A DNA stretch of 64,000 bases from Haloarcula pellucida. GTDB taxonomy: Archaea > Halobacteriota > Halobacteria > Halobacteriales > Haloarculaceae. Position 1 is the stretch's first letter. Every line of letters starts with the position of its first letter. Below the pieces are notes generated by a model. It did not search any database. It saw only the letters and a list, made by a program, of their open reading frames with translations, and was not told the origin of the DNA. Shown here in pieces: positions 60,308-64,000 of this stretch. Both the position numbers and the translations under genes were made by a program. The DNA is taken from positions 124,379 to 188,378 of the forward strand of contig NZ_BMOU01000004.1 of assembly GCF_014647235.1 (NCBI RefSeq), read 5' to 3'.

Positions 60308-62152
60308 TCAGGTGCTGGTGACGTTGACCTGATTGACCGACGCGTGAATGTACGTGACCTTCACGACGGAGTCGTCCCGCGAGAGGATGTTCTGGGTCCG
60401 TAGCGCCTCGTCGTAGTGGATGCCGCCCTTTCCGCTGTTTTCGATGGTGGTCTGGCCGGTGAGGATACCGCCGTAGACGAGGCCGCCGTCGATAGTCACG
60501 CTGCCGGTGCCAGTGACGCCCGGGGGCGCGTAGATGACGCCGACGTACTTCGCCGGGTGAGAACTACTCCCGCCGCCGATTGTCACGGTCAGGTTGTCGC
60601 GACCGTAGGCGCGGAACTGCGGTGCGTCGTCACCGAGGTTCGTCACCGCGGCGTCGTCGTCTAAGAAGACGTGGTCCGTGTGTCCGCCGGTCCCGCCGAC
60701 GTAGAGGCTGACGGTGCCCGGACCTTCGACCTCGATGGTCGCACCGTCGCCCAGTTCGACGTTCTCCTGCACCGCGAGGACGATGTCGCCGCCCGTCGTA
60801 TCGAGCGTCAGCGTGTCGCCGGACGCGACGGTCAGGTCTGTGAGGTAGTACGTCCCGTCCTCCAGTTCCGCGGTGCCGGAGGTGTAATCGATGCTCGCGC
60901 CGTCTGCCGGCGTCCCGGCGTTGTCGTTGTCGCTGGCGGCCGTTTCGAGTCGGTCGCGGACGATGCCGTTTATCGCTGCGGCCTGGTCGACGCCGCTGAT
61001 CTGCTTGACGCCCCCGTCGGGGTCGACGATGCGACTCTGGCAGTCGCTTACGCTGGGACTGCAGTTGTCCGTGTAGCTGATGTTCCCGTCGACGTCCGGT
61101 TTCCCGGCCCCGTTCCCGACGACGACGCTCCGACCGGAGACGAGGTCACCGTTGAAGTCCTCGCCGGCGGCGCCACCGCTGATGTCGATGTTCCGACCGT
61201 AGACGACGTCCCCGTCGTCCCCGAGGTTCCCGTTGCTCGCTTGCGTACAGTAGTCGTTGGTCGTGCCACTGGAGTTGTAGCTGTCCGTGTAGACGTCGGT
61301 CGCGGCCCCACAGGTGTCGTTGTGCGTCGCACCCCCGTTGACGGTGAACCCCCCACTCGCCGAGAGGCTAGACGTCGCGGAGGTGAGCCGCTGCTTGTCG
61401 ACGGGGGCGACCAGTTCCGCGGTGACGACGTTGTTCGTGTGTTCGTACTCGACGTCGCCGTCTGTTCGCGTCTCGAAGAACGCCCCCCACGCACGGTAGT
61501 ATCGACTCCTGACCGTGACGGTGACGCGGCCGTTGTTCAGCGGGTTCTGGAACTGGGTGTTGAGTTTCTTGTTCGGAAAGTACCGCGTGGTGTTGTTGTG
61601 GGTGACGACCGCCTTCCCGTCGAGCGACGACTCGCCCTGTACGGTCACGAGCGGGAGCGTCAGCGTCGCGTTCCGGTAGTGGAACTCCGGTGGCGAGATC
61701 ATCACCGAGCGGTCGCCGCGACCTGACTGCCAGACGCCGCCGCCCTGATACGCTATCGTCCGGTCGGTCTCACTCTCGTAGACGACGGCACCCATCGTCT
61801 CGTTGTAGATCGTGGTCTGGGTGCCCGTCGTCGTGTTCTCGTACGAGAGGTTCATCCACCCAGCGCCCTCCTCGACGCGGTACTGCTGGCTGCCGCGCTC
61901 CGAGAGGCTGACCTGCTGGACGCCGGACTGGCCCAGTGCGACGAGGGCCGTCCGGGAGTCCAGTTCGGTCATCGCCTTCTGTGTCCGTTCTGTGCCGAGT
62001 TCCGACTGCGTGCCGGTGATTGCGCCAGCACTGAGCGCGACCACCGTCGTCGTCGCGACGATCATCACGGCGAGCATCAGTGCCACCCCGAGTGGCGCAG
62101 ACTGCGCGCGTTGGCGCCGCTGGCCATCCTCGGAGTCGATTGGCGATCGCAT
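60308..62152 (-). CDS. large pilin-like protein with beta-solenoid domain, DUF7289/DUF7305-like
   Basis: The 614-residue product has a pilin-type N-terminus (RAQSAPLGVALMLAVMIVAT) and a DUF7289-like region that contains RTIAYQGGGVWQSG and VMISPPEFHYRNATLTLPLV. A large Gly/Asn/Asp-rich domain follows, with repeated strand motifs (DIVLAVQENVELGDGATIE, VSLYVGGTGG, LVYGGILTGQTTIEN). The last 60 residues (GGIHYDEAL, then IHASVNQVNVTS) are close to those of the next gene. It is an opposite-strand partner of the pilin operon and may be a pilus-associated adhesin or assembly factor. Confidence 0.72.
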   Translation of the reverse strand: MRSPIDSEDGQRRQRAQSAPLGVALMLAVMIVATTTVVALSAGAITGTQSELGTERTQKAMTELDSRTALVALGQSGVQQVSLSERGSQQYRVEEGAGWMNLSYENTTTGTQTTIYNETMGAVVYESETDRTIAYQGGGVWQSGRGDRSVMISPPEFHYRNATLTLPLVTVQGESSLDGKAVVTHNNTTRYFPNKKLNTQFQNPLNNGRVTVTVRSRYYRAWGAFFETRTDGDVEYEHTNNVVTAELVAPVDKQRLTSATSSLSASGGFTVNGGATHNDTCGAATDVYTDSYNSSGTTNDYCTQASNGNLGDDGDVVYGRNIDISGGAAGEDFNGDLVSGRSVVVGNGAGKPDVDGNISYTDNCSPSVSDCQSRIVDPDGGVKQISGVDQAAAINGIVRDRLETAASDNDNAGTPADGASIDYTSGTAELEDGTYYLTDLTVASGDTLTLDTTGGDIVLAVQENVELGDGATIEVEGPGTVSLYVGGTGGHTDHVFLDDDAAVTNLGDDAPQFRAYGRDNLTVTIGGGSSSHPAKYVGVIYAPPGVTGTGSVTIDGGLVYGGILTGQTTIENSGKGGIHYDEALRTQNILSRDDSVVKVTYIHASVNQVNVTST

Positions 62153-62283
62153 TGCGACGACTTAGATATCATCCGTGATAAGCACGATGGCCGATTGGTG
62201 AGAACTGATAGCTTCATCGGAGCGACCGCCTACGGTGAGAGTATCGTCGGAGAAACCGAACTGTCACTCCCGCACGGCGCTGA

Positions 62284-63993
62284 TTACGACGCCGTGACGT
62301 TGACTCGGTTGACCGAGACGTGGAGGTAGGTCAGTGCAGGTATCGTTCGCGCGTTCTGGACGCTCTGGACGTTCGTCAGCGCTTCGTCGTAGTGGACGCC
62401 GTAGTTGTTGCTGATGAACGAGACGTCGCCGACGATACCGCCATAGACGTGCGCATTGTTGTCGAGCGTCGCAGACGTCCCGGGATTGGCACCGTCCCCC
62501 GGACCGTACAGGACTCCGACGAAGACGGCGTTGTTGTTGAACGTGGCGCTCGCGCCGGGGTTCGTGTACACCCAGAAGTTCGGGGCCTCGTCACCGGTAA
62601 CGGAGTTGTAGGCGTTCTGCCCGTAGGTCACGTCGCCTTCGACGTAGAGGTTGACGCGGTTGCCACCGACGACTTCGATGTTCGCGTTGTTCGGAAGGGT
62701 GACGTCGCCATCAACGACGATATTCACTGGCCCACCGCTGCTGTCGATTCGGAGGGTCCCCGGAACGTTCATATAATCTAGGTAATACGTCCCGGCAGTC
62801 ACCTCACAGGTCGACCCGCAGTTCTCCAGCGTGTTCGTGCTCTCGTCGATGTCCACGCTCGGGTCGTCGTTGTCGTTCTCGCTGCTGTCGTCGGCGCCGA
62901 CTCGCCGATTGTCGATGAGCAGTTCCACGGAGTCCGGCGAGGTGACGGACGCGTTCTGTTCGTCCCAGCCGTCGACGCCGCCCGGATACCCCCCTCCAGA
63001 GGCCGTCCCGCCGTACGAGAGGTTGCCACGAATCTCACCGTTGTTGGCGATATCGACGTCACCGCCAGCCTCCAGACTCCCCTTGATCACGGCGTTGTTC
63101 TCGACGTCGACGTCGCCGGCAGCGATGATTCGGGTCTCCTCTGCTACCGTCGCACTGTAGTCGCCGTTCGAGGAGTTGTAGCTGTCTGCCTCGGCGTTGT
63201 TCTTGATGGTCATCGACGTGCCGGGCGCCCCCGAGACGATACCGCCGGCGACTGGGGGGTTCGTCGCTGGAACAGAGAGGGTAAGCGTCACCTCCTCGTT
63301 CACGTGGTCGTACGCCACCCCGCCGTCCGTCCGCTCCTCGAAATAGTCGCCCCACGCTCGATAGTACTCGCTCTGGACGACGACGTTGACGCGACCGCTC
63401 TGTAGGGGATTCGTCCGACCGAGCGTCGTGTTCGGATAGGCCTGCATCGACCCGTTGTCGGTGACGGTGGCCTGCCCACTGAGCGACGAATCGCCGGAGA
63501 CCGTCACTAGCGGAAGCGTCAGCGTGGCGTTCCGATAGTGCAGTTCAGGTGGCGAGACCATCACTCCCTGCCCGTCCGCGTTCGTCCGCCAGACGCCACC
63601 ACCCTGATACGCGACTCTCGTTCCGCCCTCGCCCTCGTAGACGACTTTGCCCATCTCCTGTTCGATGATGGGCGTCGCGACGCCGTCGACTTCGACACGT
63701 ATCTCCCCGCCGTCGGTCCCATCGACCACCCGATATCTGTTCGACCCAACCGCCGAGAGGTCGACTCGCTGGACCTCCGACTGACCGAGCGCGACGAGCG
63801 CGGCTTGTGAGTCCAGTTGCGTCAGTACTTTATTGGTCCGCTCGGTGTCCAGTTGGCTCTGCGTACTCGCGATGGCGTCGGCACCCAGCGCGACGACAGC
63901 CGTCGTCGAGACGATCATGACCGCGAGGACGAGTACGACTCCCAACGGCGCACTCTGCCCCCGAGACCCGACGCTGCCACCCCTTCCCGGCAT
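62284..63993 (-). CDS. large pilin-like protein, paralogue of the preceding gene
   Basis: The 569-residue protein has the same architecture as 60308-62152: N-terminus RGQSAPLGVVLVLAVMIVST, VMVSPPELHYRNATLTLPLV in the DUF7289-like part, and then a solenoid of short repeats, such as GDVDVENNAVIKGSLEAGGDVDIANNGEIRGNLSYGG-type units. The end GVHYDEALTN and LHVSVNRVNVT matches that of the paralogue. Sequence divergence between them is large in the middle. The 131-bp gap between the two genes has a promoter-like AT-rich stretch (GATATCATCCG) but no other gene. Confidence 0.72.
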   Translation of the reverse strand: MPGRGGSVGSRGQSAPLGVVLVLAVMIVSTTAVVALGADAIASTQSQLDTERTNKVLTQLDSQAALVALGQSEVQRVDLSAVGSNRYRVVDGTDGGEIRVEVDGVATPIIEQEMGKVVYEGEGGTRVAYQGGGVWRTNADGQGVMVSPPELHYRNATLTLPLVTVSGDSSLSGQATVTDNGSMQAYPNTTLGRTNPLQSGRVNVVVQSEYYRAWGDYFEERTDGGVAYDHVNEEVTLTLSVPATNPPVAGGIVSGAPGTSMTIKNNAEADSYNSSNGDYSATVAEETRIIAAGDVDVENNAVIKGSLEAGGDVDIANNGEIRGNLSYGGTASGGGYPGGVDGWDEQNASVTSPDSVELLIDNRRVGADDSSENDNDDPSVDIDESTNTLENCGSTCEVTAGTYYLDYMNVPGTLRIDSSGGPVNIVVDGDVTLPNNANIEVVGGNRVNLYVEGDVTYGQNAYNSVTGDEAPNFWVYTNPGASATFNNNAVFVGVLYGPGDGANPGTSATLDNNAHVYGGIVGDVSFISNNYGVHYDEALTNVQSVQNARTIPALTYLHVSVNRVNVTAS

Positions 63994-64000
63994 GGTTTAT

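Overview
The window is a piece of a haloarchaeal chromosome. The proteins are strongly acidic, GC is high across most of the window, many genes have a TATA-like box about 28-30 nt before the start codon (leaderless transcripts), and the gene families are typical of Halobacteria: PorAB pyruvate:ferredoxin oxidoreductase, split methylmalonyl-CoA mutase, CbiX with a DR2241-type partner, DICT and FilR1-type regulators, and TadA/TadC-type pilus genes with haloarchaeal pseudopilins. The genus cannot be fixed from sequence alone.

Layout. 1-10.6 kb: end of a TctA-like permease, CorA with a tiny coupled membrane protein, two exported proteins, cysS, an FAD-linked oxidase with a divergent regulator, and cbiX plus an Fe-S partner. 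10.6-24.2 kb: Trm112-like protein, purA, a winged-helix regulator, a large coiled-coil protein with a low-complexity linker, cytochrome oxidase subunit I with small membrane proteins, methylmalonyl-CoA mutase, CBS-ParB and RCK-DHH proteins, and an Lrp regulator. 24.3-44.3 kb: porBA with a 20-bp palindrome upstream, beta-oxidation type enzymes, CheC, MscS, a complete phosphotransferase chain (HPr, EI, DhaM, DhaL, DhaK) for dihydroxyacetone phosphorylation, and an Lrp-aminotransferase pair.

44.4-64 kb is a type IV pilus / Tad-like locus: ATPase, membrane platform, then five overlapping pilin-like genes and two large opposing paralogues with pilin-type N-termini. It is interrupted at a tRNA-Ala(GGC) gene by an approximately 6.1-kb AT-richer integrated element (about 50.55-56.65 kb). 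The element carries an HUH rolling-circle replication protein, a coupled small ORF, a probable OB-fold protein, a damaged small gene, a membrane protein and a tightly coupled three-gene operon (52.06-54.26 kb). The central protein of that operon looks like a DUF4297/Cap4-type PD-(D/E)XK nuclease and its two partners are unrecognised. This operon is the best candidate in the window for an undescribed system, most likely defence or inter-element conflict.

Two palindromes of about 80 bp (10.6 kb and 49.1 kb), with similar tips and GC-rich centres, look like members of a hairpin repeat family. Several real genes are too small for a normal ORF cutoff and are listed below (1476-1646, 5144-5302, 18178-18267, 28241-28417).
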